Below the pieces are notes generated by a model that ran no database searches, was not told the DNA's origin, and saw only the letters and a program-made list of their open reading frames with translations. Made by a program: the position numbers and the translations under genes. Positions 8,727-17,568 of a DNA stretch of 64,000 nt are shown piece by piece (position 1 is the stretch's first letter; the number at the start of each line of letters is the position of its first letter). This stretch comes from CAZJLP01 sp964546955 (lineage in GTDB: Bacteria; Verrucomicrobiota; Verrucomicrobiia; Opitutales; Opitutaceae), in the NCBI GenBank assembly GCA_964546955.1, contig CAZJLP010000010.1:55717-119716 (forward strand), given 5' to 3'.

Positions 8727-9959
8727 CTACGTTATGATCGTCGGACGCGGAATGGGGAGGATGAACTTGCCGCCACGTTTCCGATACTCCGCCTGTTGCT
8801 CGATGATTTCATCCGCAAAGTTCCACGCCAGGATCAACAGATAGTCGGGCTGGGTCTCCAGAATCTTCGACGGCGGCACCACGGGAATGTGCATCCCGGG
8901 TGAATAGAGGCCGTGCTTCAGCTCATTGCGGTCGACCAGATACGGCAAGGTATCCGGCCCGATGCCATAGTAGTTCAGAAGCGTATTCCCCTTCGCCGGC
9001 GCGCCGTATCCAGCCACCGTTTTTCCCTTGGCTTTCAAGTCAGCCAGCAGCTTCAGCAACTCGGCGCGAATCGTGCGGACGCGATCCGCGAACGCCACGT
9101 ACGTTTCGCGCGTGAACAGTTTCGCGGCCTCTTCGCGTTTCAGCCATTCGGCGACGGTCGCATCGATCGGGCGCTTGCCGCCGCGACGCTGCGCGAACAC
9201 CCGCATCGACCCGCCGTGAATCGGCAGCGGCTCGATCTTGAAGACCTCCAGGTCGAAGAATTTATACAGGTCCACGAACGACTTCACGCTGAACTCCGAA
9301 ACGTGCTCGTGATAGATTGTGTCGAATTCGTTTTTCTCGACCAGGTCGAGCGAATGCGGGACTTCGACGACGAATACACCGTCCGGCGCCAGCACCTGGA
9401 CGATGCCGCCCATGAAGTCGTGCAGGTTATCGATGTGATTGAACGTATTGGACGTCGCGATGACCGCGGCCTTCGGATACTTCGCCGCCACCATGCGGCC
9501 GGTCTCCGTGCCGAAATATTCTCGGACCACCTCGATGCCCTTCTTGATCGCCATTTCCGTCAGGTTGTCGGCGGGGTCGATGCCGAGGACACGCCCCCCC
9601 TTTTCCTTGCAGAAGCCGAGGAACAGTCCGTTGTTGCAACCGATATCGATGATGAGGTCGTCCTTCGACTTGGTGTAGTCGCGCACCATCTTGGCGGCGA
9701 AAGCATCGAAGTGCGTGAACATGGTCGTCGCCCCAGACGGCACATAGACGTAGTTGCGGAAAAAATTCGGCGGCACGTTGTCCGGGACCTCGATCAGCCC
9801 GCAGTCGAGGCAAACAAACGTATTCAAAGGAAACTTGGCTTCCGGCTTGCCCAGTTGTTCCGCGCGAAGAAACCCGTTCGCCGGCGGATGGTCGCCCAGC
9901 GGAAGGCACATGAAGAGATTCGTGCGCTTGCACGCGCGGCAGGTGGTCATCGTTTCCAT
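8727..9959 (-). CDS. zinc-binding SAM-dependent sugar C-methyltransferase-type protein
   Basis: This 410-residue protein has the three-part layout of sugar C-methyltransferases such as TylC3 and NovU. An N-terminal zinc site (CRACK, then CLDCG about 45 residues later) is followed by a SAM-binding Rossmann domain (LIIDIGCNNGLFL) and a C-terminal domain with VAGYGAPAKGNTLLNY. Family members methylate carbon next to the keto group of NDP-4-keto sugars. ATG 9959 lies just beyond the stop of the rfbH gene; ATG 9950 is also possible. Placement between rfbH and an SDR suggests it makes a branched CDP-deoxysugar. Confidence 0.8.
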   Translation of the reverse strand: METMTTCRACKRTNLFMCLPLGDHPPANGFLRAEQLGKPEAKFPLNTFVCLDCGLIEVPDNVPPNFFRNYVYVPSGATTMFTHFDAFAAKMVRDYTKSKDDLIIDIGCNNGLFLGFCKEKGGRVLGIDPADNLTEMAIKKGIEVVREYFGTETGRMVAAKYPKAAVIATSNTFNHIDNLHDFMGGIVQVLAPDGVFVVEVPHSLDLVEKNEFDTIYHEHVSEFSVKSFVDLYKFFDLEVFKIEPLPIHGGSMRVFAQRRGGKRPIDATVAEWLKREEAAKLFTRETYVAFADRVRTIRAELLKLLADLKAKGKTVAGYGAPAKGNTLLNYYGIGPDTLPYLVDRNELKHGLYSPGMHIPVVPPSKILETQPDYLLILAWNFADEIIEQQAEYRKRGGKFILPIPRPTIIT

Positions 9960-9963
9960 GGTA

Positions 9964-11307
9964 TCAAAGTAATTTGAGCGGCTGGCTTGCACCGCCGCGG
10001 GCGGCGTTTTTGAAAAAGCGGGCGAAGACTTCCAGCATGTAGTCTATCATCGCGTCGGTAAGTCCGGGGTACACCCCGACCCAAAACGCGTTGTTCATGA
10101 TGAGATCCGTGTGCGCGAGGTCGCCGATCACTCGATGTTTGACGCCCGTATACGCTGGCTGGCGCAGGAGATTACCGGCGAACATCAACCGCGTGGCGAC
10201 CTTCTGTGTCTCGAGCGCTTGAATGAGGGCGTTACGGTTAAACGGCGCATCCGGCCGCACCGTGAGGAGGAAACCGAACCAGCTCGGGTCGCTGTTCGGC
10301 GTCGGTTCCGGTAGAATGACGAAGTCCTGGAACGCGGCCAGGCCATCTCTCAGCCGCTGCCAGTTCCGTTTGCGCGCCGCGATGAAAGCCGGAAGCTTTT
10401 TCAGCTGGGTCACGCCGACCGCCGCCTGCATATCGGAAAGCTTCAGATTATAGCCGATGTGCGAGTAAATGTACTTGTGGTCGTAGGCAGCGGGCAGCTG
10501 CCCGAGCTGCCAGCCAAAACGCTTGTTGCAGGTATTGTCCTTGCCCGGAGCGCACCAGCAATCCCGGCCCCAGTCGCGAAACGACTCCACCGATCGGCGG
10601 ATGCGCGGATTGCGCGTCACGACGCAACCGCCCTCCCCCATCGTGATGTGGTGAGCAGGATAAAAGCTGAAGGTCGCGACATCTCCAAACGTCGCCGTCA
10701 TTTGGCCGCGATAGGTCGAACCGAGCGCATCGCAGTTGTCCTCGATCAACCAAAGAGTGTGCTTTTTGCAAAAAGCCACCACCGCATCGAGGTCGAAAGG
10801 ATTGCCCAGCGTGTGCGCGAAGATCACCGCCCGCGTGCGATCGCTCAGCGCCGCTTCGAGCTGGCTCACGTCCACATTGTGGGTGCGGACATCCACTTCA
10901 ATGAAAACGGGGATGCAGCCGTTCTGGACGATCGGGTTGACCGTGGTGGGAAATCCCGCCGCGACCGTGATGACCTCGTCCCCGGGCTTGAGGCGGCGAT
11001 CGCCGAGCAAAGGTGATGTGAGCGCGGTGACCGCCAGCAGGTTGGCGGACGAACCGGAGTTGCACAGCAGCGCGTGGGGCAGGCCCAGCAACTTGGCGAA
11101 ATCGCTCTCGAACTGTTCGGCGAAACGCCCCGTCGTCAGCCAGAAATCCAGCGAGGAGTCCACCAGGGACATCATATCCTCCGCATCAAAAACGCGCCCG
11201 GACACCGGGACCTTCGACTCGCCCGGCACAAAGGGCTTCTGCGCGTGCGCGGTCTGATGATAACGCGCCACCAATTCGAGGATCTGACTGCGGAGCTCAG
11301 CTTGCAT
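9964..11307 (-). CDS. rfbH: CDP-4-keto-6-deoxy-glucose 3-dehydrase (E1), RfbH
   Basis: This 447-residue member of the DegT/DnrJ/EryC1 fold carries both E1 hallmarks. The PLP-anchoring lysine is replaced by histidine in AHHITMGEGG, and the cysteines follow exactly C-X57-C-X-C-X7-C (EDNC, then CWC, then C), the [2Fe-2S] motif of E1. The enzyme uses PMP and the iron-sulfur centre to remove the C3 hydroxyl of CDP-4-keto-6-deoxyglucose, giving CDP-4-keto-3,6-dideoxyglucose. It needs electrons from an RfbI/E3-type reductase, which is not in the window. Its start overlaps the end of rfbG by 11 nt. Confidence 0.93.
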   Translation of the reverse strand: MQAELRSQILELVARYHQTAHAQKPFVPGESKVPVSGRVFDAEDMMSLVDSSLDFWLTTGRFAEQFESDFAKLLGLPHALLCNSGSSANLLAVTALTSPLLGDRRLKPGDEVITVAAGFPTTVNPIVQNGCIPVFIEVDVRTHNVDVSQLEAALSDRTRAVIFAHTLGNPFDLDAVVAFCKKHTLWLIEDNCDALGSTYRGQMTATFGDVATFSFYPAHHITMGEGGCVVTRNPRIRRSVESFRDWGRDCWCAPGKDNTCNKRFGWQLGQLPAAYDHKYIYSHIGYNLKLSDMQAAVGVTQLKKLPAFIAARKRNWQRLRDGLAAFQDFVILPEPTPNSDPSWFGFLLTVRPDAPFNRNALIQALETQKVATRLMFAGNLLRQPAYTGVKHRVIGDLAHTDLIMNNAFWVGVYPGLTDAMIDYMLEVFARFFKNAARGGASQPLKLL

Positions 11308-12301
11308 TGCGATGTTTCAAATAGTCCAAATACCAATCGATGCTGCGGCGGAGGCCGTCCTCCAGAGTAAAACGCGCGCGCCAGCCGAGGAGGTTCTTGG
11401 CTTTCGTCGCGTCGAGATACTGCTCGGGAATTTCCGCCTTGGCTGTATTCTGAATGACCGGCGCCAAGTCCTCCCGGCCCATCAGCTTCTGGATGGCTCC
11501 GACGATCTGCAACACGGACACCGGTTTCTCGTTGCTGAAATTGAAAGCCTGGCCCACGACACCGTGATCCGAAAGTTTCTCGGCGAGGCGCAGATACCCC
11601 TCCGCCACGTCTTCGACAAAGATATAGTCGCGCAGCGGCTTGCCGTCGCTGCGGATCAACGGCGGGCGGTTTTCGGCCAGGCTGATCACCGTGCCCGGCA
11701 CGATGCGCTGAAGATTCCAGTCGCCACCGCCATAGACATTGCCGAAGCGGGTGATGCCGATCGGCGAACCGTAGGTGTGAGCGTAGGCCTGCGCGATCAG
11801 ATCGGCGCAGCTCTTCGAAACGTCATAGCTATGGCGCGCATCGAGCGGCGTGGTTTCGGTGTAGGGCAGAATCTTCTGGGTGCCATACGCCTTGTCCGTT
11901 GAAGCAACCACCACGCGCTTCACCAGATTCGAGTGAATGCGACACGCCTCCAGGAGGTTGTACGTGCCGCGCACGTTCGCCTCAAAGGTCTGCAAAGGAT
12001 ACCGGTGGGCCACCGTCACCTGGGTTTGAGCACCGAGGTGAAACACCGTGTCGACATCGTACAGATTGATGATGTGTTCGAGTGTCGCAAAGTCTTCCAA
12101 CACGCCGTAGGTGACGGCGACGCGCGACAGATCGCCGCTGCGCGAGATCTCGGACAGCGGATTTACGTCCTTGACCAACAAAACCACGTTGGCGCGCGCG
12201 GCCAGAAGCTTTTTCACGAGCCAGGAGCCGACCAGTCCGGTCCCCCCCGTGACAAAAACGCTTTTGCCGGCCCAAAACGAAGGATTCGTCAGTTCGCTCA
12301 T
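11297..12301 (-). CDS. rfbG: CDP-glucose 4,6-dehydratase, RfbG
   Basis: This 334-residue extended SDR has VFVTGGTGLVGSWL at the N-terminus, the catalytic region ASTDKAYG, and YDVSKSCAD supplying the YxxxK pair. GGGDWNLQRIVP is typical of CDP-glucose dehydratases. It converts CDP-glucose to CDP-4-keto-6-deoxyglucose. ATG 12301 overlaps the rfbF stop as ATGA, supporting translational coupling; the frame stays open upstream but inside rfbF. Confidence 0.92.
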   Translation of the reverse strand: MSELTNPSFWAGKSVFVTGGTGLVGSWLVKKLLAARANVVLLVKDVNPLSEISRSGDLSRVAVTYGVLEDFATLEHIINLYDVDTVFHLGAQTQVTVAHRYPLQTFEANVRGTYNLLEACRIHSNLVKRVVVASTDKAYGTQKILPYTETTPLDARHSYDVSKSCADLIAQAYAHTYGSPIGITRFGNVYGGGDWNLQRIVPGTVISLAENRPPLIRSDGKPLRDYIFVEDVAEGYLRLAEKLSDHGVVGQAFNFSNEKPVSVLQIVGAIQKLMGREDLAPVIQNTAKAEIPEQYLDATKAKNLLGWRARFTLEDGLRRSIDWYLDYLKHRNAS

Positions 12302-13068
12302 GTCCAAACTTTCCAGGGCGGGTTGCCCTTGCTCCAGAGTTCGTTGAGGTAGGAAACGTCGCGCACGGTATCCATGCACTGCCAAAAGCCGGGGTGGCGA
12401 TAAACGGCGAGCTGACCGTCCTTCGCCAGCCGCTCGAGCGGCTCCCGCTCGAAGCTCGTCTGGTCGGAACCGATGTAATTGAGCACTTCGGGCTCCAGGA
12501 TGAAGAAGCCGCCATTGATCCAGCCTTCGCCTGCCTGCGGTTTCTCGATGAAGTCGCTCACCAAATCGCCGTCGAACTGCAAACCGCCGAAGCGCGCGGG
12601 GGGCCGCACGGCCGTGACCGTGGCGATTTTCCCCATTTTGCGGTGAAAAGCGAGGGCCGCCGGAATATCGACGTCGGCCACGCCGTCGCCGTAAGTCATC
12701 ATGAAGGTGCCGTCCTGCAGCATCGACTTCAGGCGCAGCAGCCGGCCCCCGGTCAGTGTGTTTAGTCCCGTATCTTTGAGATGGATACGCCAGTCCTCGC
12801 GCGCACCGTCGTGAACCTTGACCTGCCCGCCTTTCAAATCGACGGTGAGATCGTTGCTGAGCGGATAAAAATTCAAGAAGTAGTGTTTGATCATCTCGCC
12901 CTTGTACCCCAGGGCCACGACGAACTCGCGAAAGCCGTGCGAAGCGTAGATGCTCATGATGTGCCAGAGCACCGGCCGCGTGCCGATCTCGACCAGCGGC
13001 TTGGGCTTGAGCACGCTCTCCTCCGCGATGCGCGTTCCAAATCCACCGGCGAGAATGACCGTTTTCAT
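12298..13068 (-). CDS. rfbF: glucose-1-phosphate cytidylyltransferase, RfbF
   Basis: This 256-residue nucleotidyltransferase has the N-terminal signature LAGGFGTRIAEES, then KPKPLVEIG, the metal-site stretch MMTYGDGVADVD near residue 127, and EGWINGGFF. It makes CDP-glucose from CTP and glucose-1-phosphate, the entry step to CDP-3,6-dideoxyhexoses. Length matches the family. It starts 20 nt after the GT4 gene ending at 13089 and is followed by rfbG and rfbH in pathway order. Confidence 0.94.
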   Translation of the reverse strand: MKTVILAGGFGTRIAEESVLKPKPLVEIGTRPVLWHIMSIYASHGFREFVVALGYKGEMIKHYFLNFYPLSNDLTVDLKGGQVKVHDGAREDWRIHLKDTGLNTLTGGRLLRLKSMLQDGTFMMTYGDGVADVDIPAALAFHRKMGKIATVTAVRPPARFGGLQFDGDLVSDFIEKPQAGEGWINGGFFILEPEVLNYIGSDQTSFEREPLERLAKDGQLAVYRHPGFWQCMDTVRDVSYLNELWSKGNPPWKVWT

Positions 13069-13088
13069 AGCGAAGGGAAAGTCATCGA

Positions 13089-14222
13089 TCAGTTGCGGGC
13101 CACGGCGCGGATGACGTCGAGGGTGTGTTTGGTCGTGTACTCCCAGGTGATCGAGCTGCCCCGCTTTCGGGCCAGCTGTTTCAGCTCCTGCCGCAGCGCG
13201 TCATCGGTGAGCACCTTCGTCAACGCATCTCGCAGGGCGTCCACTGTCGGGGAATCCACCATGTAGGCAAAACCGCGCGCGACGTCGCCCAACCCCCCGC
13301 GATTGGCGGCGATAGTCGCGGTGCCGCAAGCCAGCGCCTCGATCGTGGTCATCGACCAGCCTTCGAACCAGGAAGGATGCACAAACACCTCCGCCGCGTT
13401 GTAGATCCGGATCAATTCCTCGTGGTGCGTGAATTTTCCATCGGTCTGGATCACCGCCTCCGAAACGCCGTGTTCGCGGCAAATCTGCTCGAAAGGAAGT
13501 CCCGTATGATTCGGCCCGACCAGGAGCAGTTTGTGCGGAAGTTTTAACTCGCTGCGGACTCGCGCGAATGCGGCGATCAAGTTGGGAATGTTTCGCCGGA
13601 CCGAAAGCTTGCCCACGAACAGGACGCAGGGGACGTCGGCCCCCAGAAAGCGGATGCGGGTCTGCCGCGCCTGTTCCTCATCTTGCAGAGGCCGAAAGGT
13701 CGTATCAGCGCCTTGCGGTACGACCACGACTTTCTTTCGGTCCACCTTGTAAAGATCGACCACGAGGTCGGCCGTAGAATCGCAGGGCACAATCACCGCG
13801 TCGGCGGTCTGGGCGCTCAACTGATCGCGTTTGCCATACGTGAGGTTGTACCACCAGTCGTGCGCCCCCGCCTGGACTTGGTTAAGGCTGTGCGTCGCAA
13901 CGACGCGTTTCCGCGGATTTCGAGTCAGGAGAGGCAGGGTATAGCTCGGGCCGAATAGGACGTCGGTCTTTCGCGCGCGAAGGGCCATGGACGAGTTTTC
14001 CCAGATTGTCCCCGGAAGTTTCGGCCCGACGACCTCCAGTTTGATTGCCGGACTGAGATTTAAATGCGCAAGACTCTCGTTAGAAACGGCTTCCCTCAAA
14101 TAACCATGAACCTCCTCATCGGGCGCGAGCATCCCGCTCCAATATTTGAGCATATACTCAAGATACCGTCCCACGCCGAGGCGTTGCCCGCTGAGCCGGG
14201 ATACGTTGATTCCAATTCGCAT
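13089..14222 (-). CDS. GT4-family glycosyltransferase
   Basis: This 377-residue GT-B protein has the glycogen-synthase-like layout. The N-terminal domain begins MRIGINVSRLSGQRLGVGRYLEY; the C-terminal domain has LFVGKLSVRRNIPNLI and the EX7E-type donor site PSWFEGWSMTTIEALACG. It transfers a sugar from an NDP-sugar during glycan assembly in the cytoplasm. It is the first gene of the - operon that continues with rfbF, so its donor may be the CDP-sugar made there; that link is only positional. Confidence 0.85.
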   Translation of the reverse strand: MRIGINVSRLSGQRLGVGRYLEYMLKYWSGMLAPDEEVHGYLREAVSNESLAHLNLSPAIKLEVVGPKLPGTIWENSSMALRARKTDVLFGPSYTLPLLTRNPRKRVVATHSLNQVQAGAHDWWYNLTYGKRDQLSAQTADAVIVPCDSTADLVVDLYKVDRKKVVVVPQGADTTFRPLQDEEQARQTRIRFLGADVPCVLFVGKLSVRRNIPNLIAAFARVRSELKLPHKLLLVGPNHTGLPFEQICREHGVSEAVIQTDGKFTHHEELIRIYNAAEVFVHPSWFEGWSMTTIEALACGTATIAANRGGLGDVARGFAYMVDSPTVDALRDALTKVLTDDALRQELKQLARKRGSSITWEYTTKHTLDVIRAVARN

Positions 14223-14369
14223 GAAAGTGAAGGCTGGTGAAAATCATTAGCAACGATCCTGCCAATAAAATCAATAAGGTTCTATTGCGTAAACTGCCCT
14301 GTAACACGGCCATGAGGCTGCCGACTTAGCATTGCCAAGTGACTCTCCAGGCGCATCCTCGGCCGCGGC
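14223..14369. promoter_or_regulatory. divergent promoter region
   Basis: These 147 bp lie between two divergent operons, starting at 14222 (-) and 14370 (+). The part from about 14235 to 14310 is distinctly AT-rich for this DNA (TAAAATCAATAAGGTTCTATTG), so promoters for both operons probably sit here. No confident boxes could be assigned. Confidence 0.35.
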
Positions 14370-15467
14370 ATGCCAGCGCCAACTGTCCCTCCGTTATCCA
14401 CCCAGTCGCCCCCTCACTCGGCGGCCCTGGCGCCATCCGCTAGCATTTGGCGCTGTCCACGATGCCGCGGTGTGCTCGTCTCTGAAACAGAGGGTCTTCG
14501 CTGCAATCCCTGTTCCGCCGCCTACCCCGCGTTCGAAGGAATACCCGACCTGCGTATTCCGGGCGCGAGTTGGATCGATCACGAGGCGGACCGAGCAGAG
14601 GCAAAACGAATCGCTCACGAGACGGCCGGCATGACCGCCATCCAAACTGCCCGCTATGTCTACGGGACGCACGCGGAGTGCACCTCCGCCTGGGCGGACA
14701 AACGGGCCCGGCAAGTCGCCGAAGCGCGACCGCGTTTGGCGCGCGAACTGCAGGACTGGCTCCACTCCGCCACGCGCGGACCAGGCCCTTTTCTCGACCT
14801 CGGTTGCGGCGCGGGCCAGTTGCTCGCGGCCGCCGCGGCCGAGAACCGACACGGAATCGGGATCGATGTCCGTCTCGTCTGGCTGCTGGTCGCCAAACGG
14901 CTGATCGAAGAGGCAGGCGGAAAACCCGTTCTTGCCGCGGCGATGGCCGAGTCCCTGCCTCTAGCGGATGATTCGCTTCAAGGCGTCGTCTCTTTGGATG
15001 TGATCGAACACGTCGGCGACGTGGAGCGATACCTGCAGGAGATAAATCGCGTAACTGCGCCCGGAGGTTTCGCCGCCTTTGCCACTCCGAACCGCTTCAG
15101 CCTCACGGCAGAGCCGCACGTCTACATCTGGGGCGTTGGCTGGCTGCCGCGGCGCTGGCAGAAGGCATACGTCAAATTCCGCAAGAACGTGAGTTATGAT
15201 TTCACGCGGCTCTTGAGTGTTTCCGAAACGCGGCGGCTGTTAAAACGGCACACCCGCCTTCGCCCGCGTTTCATCGTGCCTCCCGTGGCGGAGCAGGAAA
15301 TCGTGACGTTCCCGCCGGCGCGCCGCGCCGCCGCGCGGCTCTACAATCGCCTCGCGGGTTCAAGCGTGCTCTCGCCGGTATTTCGGGCCATCGGACCGTT
15401 CTTCCGAGTCGTGGCTGAAAAGCAGCCGTCTGAGACCAAGGCATCCGGGAACCCTCCCCTCTCATGA
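14370..15467 (+). CDS. zinc-ribbon plus SAM methyltransferase, copy 1
   Basis: This 365-residue protein has a Trm112-like zinc ribbon at about residues 28-62 (CPRC, then CNPC, YPAFEGIPDLR) followed by a class I methyltransferase with LDLGCGAGQLL near 143 and LDVIEHVGDVERYL. A C-terminal stretch with IWGVGWLPRRWQKAYVK is shared almost position by position with the protein encoded at 18317, so the two are paralogues. The first 27 residues are Pro/Ser/Ala-rich and may be poorly chosen start sequence. Its stop overlaps the next gene's ATG by 4 nt. It probably methylates a sugar or lipid-linked intermediate; the substrate is unknown. Confidence 0.8.
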   Translation: MPAPTVPPLSTQSPPHSAALAPSASIWRCPRCRGVLVSETEGLRCNPCSAAYPAFEGIPDLRIPGASWIDHEADRAEAKRIAHETAGMTAIQTARYVYGTHAECTSAWADKRARQVAEARPRLARELQDWLHSATRGPGPFLDLGCGAGQLLAAAAAENRHGIGIDVRLVWLLVAKRLIEEAGGKPVLAAAMAESLPLADDSLQGVVSLDVIEHVGDVERYLQEINRVTAPGGFAAFATPNRFSLTAEPHVYIWGVGWLPRRWQKAYVKFRKNVSYDFTRLLSVSETRRLLKRHTRLRPRFIVPPVAEQEIVTFPPARRAAARLYNRLAGSSVLSPVFRAIGPFFRVVAEKQPSETKASGNPPLS

Positions 15468-16564
15468 TTCGTCTCGCCGTTCTTGGGCTCGGTGCCGTCA
15501 CCCGCAACATCCATCTTCCGGCGTACCGCCAGTTGGCGGAGAAGGTCTCGCTGGTCGGGGGCTGCGACGTTCAACCGGATGCGTGCGACGCGTTTCGTGG
15601 CAGTCATCCCTCCGTCCCCGTTTTTACCGACCCCGAGAAGATGCTGGCCAGCGTCCAGGCCGATATCGTCGCGATCTGCACCCCTCCCTTCCTGCATCGG
15701 GCGCAAACGCTCCTGGCCTTGCGGCATCGCTGCCATGTGTTCTGCGAAAAGCCGCTCGTGGAAAATCTGGCCGACGCGGACGAATTGATTGCGTCCGCCG
15801 ACGCAGCCGGACGTCAACTCGTGGTCAACAGCCAGTTTCCATACATGGCGATCCACCGCGCGGCAAAAGCTCGGCTGGGACAATCCGACTTCGGCAAACT
15901 GCTTTTTCTACACGCGTCGCAAACCTTTCGTCCCACCGCCCAAACCGAAGGCACCTGGAGAAAGGAAATGGCGCGGCGGCTGGGCTTCGAATTCGGAGTC
16001 CATGTGTTCGAACTGATTCGCTATTTTTTCGACGAAGAGCCGGTGCGTCTCTGCGCGCACATGCCGAATCCGGTGGGTAGCAAGGCCGACGTGATCAACA
16101 CGGTGAATATCGAATTCCCCTCCGGTCGCGCGGCCTCGATCCTCCTGGACCGCCTCTCCCGCGGACCGGAACGCTACCTCGACCTGCGCCTGGACGGCGA
16201 ACACGCAGCCATCTCAACGTCGATCGGCGGCGAGCTGGCCGTCGAAGCCGGTCTTTTCACGCGGGAGCGGAAACCGTATGTCTCGCTGCGTTTCGCCAAG
16301 GGAGGAAAGGCGGTATGGCAGGACGGCAATCGCTCGCGCGTGATCGCCACCGATGGCATCAATCCGTTCGCTTCATCGACCGCTTACCACCTGGGCTCCT
16401 TTATCGACGCGCTCGCGGCAAAGCGGGAACCGGTCGGGCACGCCCGTGACCACCGCAACACGCTCGCCCTGATTTTCGCGGCCTACGATTCCGCGACGGA
16501 AAAGCGTTGGGTCGACTTGGAACCGTATCGCGCCCCGGCGAGAGTCTCGAGCGCGACCGCGTGA
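15464..16564 (+). CDS. Gfo/Idh/MocA-family oxidoreductase with Glu at the usual Asp position
   Basis: This 366-residue protein has an N-terminal Rossmann fold (LAVLGLGAVTRNIHLPAY), the signature FCEKPLVEN near residue 93 and a C-terminal sugar-binding domain. The catalytic stretch reads GFEFGVHVFEL: the histidine is kept, but the usual Asp is Glu. It is probably an NAD(P)-linked oxidoreductase acting on an activated sugar. ATGA overlap joins it to the methyltransferase upstream and GTGA overlap to the oxidoreductase downstream. Confidence 0.82.
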   Translation: MIRLAVLGLGAVTRNIHLPAYRQLAEKVSLVGGCDVQPDACDAFRGSHPSVPVFTDPEKMLASVQADIVAICTPPFLHRAQTLLALRHRCHVFCEKPLVENLADADELIASADAAGRQLVVNSQFPYMAIHRAAKARLGQSDFGKLLFLHASQTFRPTAQTEGTWRKEMARRLGFEFGVHVFELIRYFFDEEPVRLCAHMPNPVGSKADVINTVNIEFPSGRAASILLDRLSRGPERYLDLRLDGEHAAISTSIGGELAVEAGLFTRERKPYVSLRFAKGGKAVWQDGNRSRVIATDGINPFASSTAYHLGSFIDALAAKREPVGHARDHRNTLALIFAAYDSATEKRWVDLEPYRAPARVSSATA

Positions 16565-17568
16565 CAACGAAACCTCGAGCCTTGATCGGCGGAGCCGGCC
16601 TCATGGGGCGCTGGCACGCAAAGGCCGCCGAGCATGCCGGCGCAGCCGTGGCGGGTGTCTTCGACCTGAACGCATCCGCCGCCGCCGATCTTGCACGACC
16701 GTTCGGGGCCGTTTCCGGAACGACTCTGGACGAACTGCTCGCACTTGGCAGGTACGACGCACTGCATCTCTGCACGCCGCTCTCTTCGCATTTTGCGCTG
16801 GCGCGCCGCGCAATCGAGGCGGGCCTTCACCTGTTGGTGGAAAAGCCCCTCGTCCCGACGAGCCGCGAAACCGAAGAACTTCACCGGGCCGCCGCGGAGC
16901 GCGGCGTCGTGCTTTGTCCGGTCCATCAATTCCCGTTCCAACCCGGTGTCGCCGAAGCGCACAAACGCATCGCGCAGCTTGGATCGCTGCGGCATTTCGA
17001 AGCGACCTTCCTTTCCGCCGGGGGAACGGGAAAATCAGAAGCCGCCTTGGACCAGATCGTCGCGGACATCCTGCCCCATCCCTTGGCGCTGTTCTGTCGT
17101 TTCGCGCCCTCCACCCTCCACGAAGTTTCTTGGCAAGTCGTGCACCCGGCTCCGGGCGAATTTCGTGCGATCGCGTGTCTGGGCGACACGACGTACCAAA
17201 TCCTGATCAGCATGTCGTCCCGCCCTACCGCGACGGGACTCCGCCTGTACTGCACCGAGGGCTCCCTGCATGTGGACCTTTTCCACGGCTTCTGCGTGGA
17301 AGAGCCGGGCGCCGTTTCCAGGCTGCGCAAGATCGCCCACCCCTTCGACCTTGCGACCCGGACACTCGCGGCCGCCGCGACCAATCTGGCGAGACGCGCG
17401 GCACGGGCCGAATCCGCTTACCCGGGCCTGCGTCCGTTGGTCCACGGCTTTTACGAAGCGGTGCGCGGAAAAGCCTCGTGCCCGATCTCTCCTGAAGAAT
17501 CGATCGCAATTGCCCGCGCGCGCGATCGCTTGATCGCATCGTTTTCGCCCGCGGCGGTGTCCTCGTGA
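16561..17568 (+). CDS. Gfo/Idh/MocA-family oxidoreductase, divergent
   Basis: This protein of about 335 residues starts at GTG 16561, which overlaps the preceding stop as GTGA; the frame stays open upstream but inside the neighbour. It has the Rossmann start ALIGGAGLMGRWHAKAAEHAG, then VFDLN, the signature VEKPLVPTS, and DILPH, which keeps Asp and His at family spacing. It is likely an oxidoreductase of sugar nucleotides. Two adjacent members followed by a deacetylase suggest steps on one sugar, for example oxidation then deacetylation, but the substrate is not evident. Confidence 0.8.
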   Translation: MTTKPRALIGGAGLMGRWHAKAAEHAGAAVAGVFDLNASAAADLARPFGAVSGTTLDELLALGRYDALHLCTPLSSHFALARRAIEAGLHLLVEKPLVPTSRETEELHRAAAERGVVLCPVHQFPFQPGVAEAHKRIAQLGSLRHFEATFLSAGGTGKSEAALDQIVADILPHPLALFCRFAPSTLHEVSWQVVHPAPGEFRAIACLGDTTYQILISMSSRPTATGLRLYCTEGSLHVDLFHGFCVEEPGAVSRLRKIAHPFDLATRTLAAAATNLARRAARAESAYPGLRPLVHGFYEAVRGKASCPISPEESIAIARARDRLIASFSPAAVSS

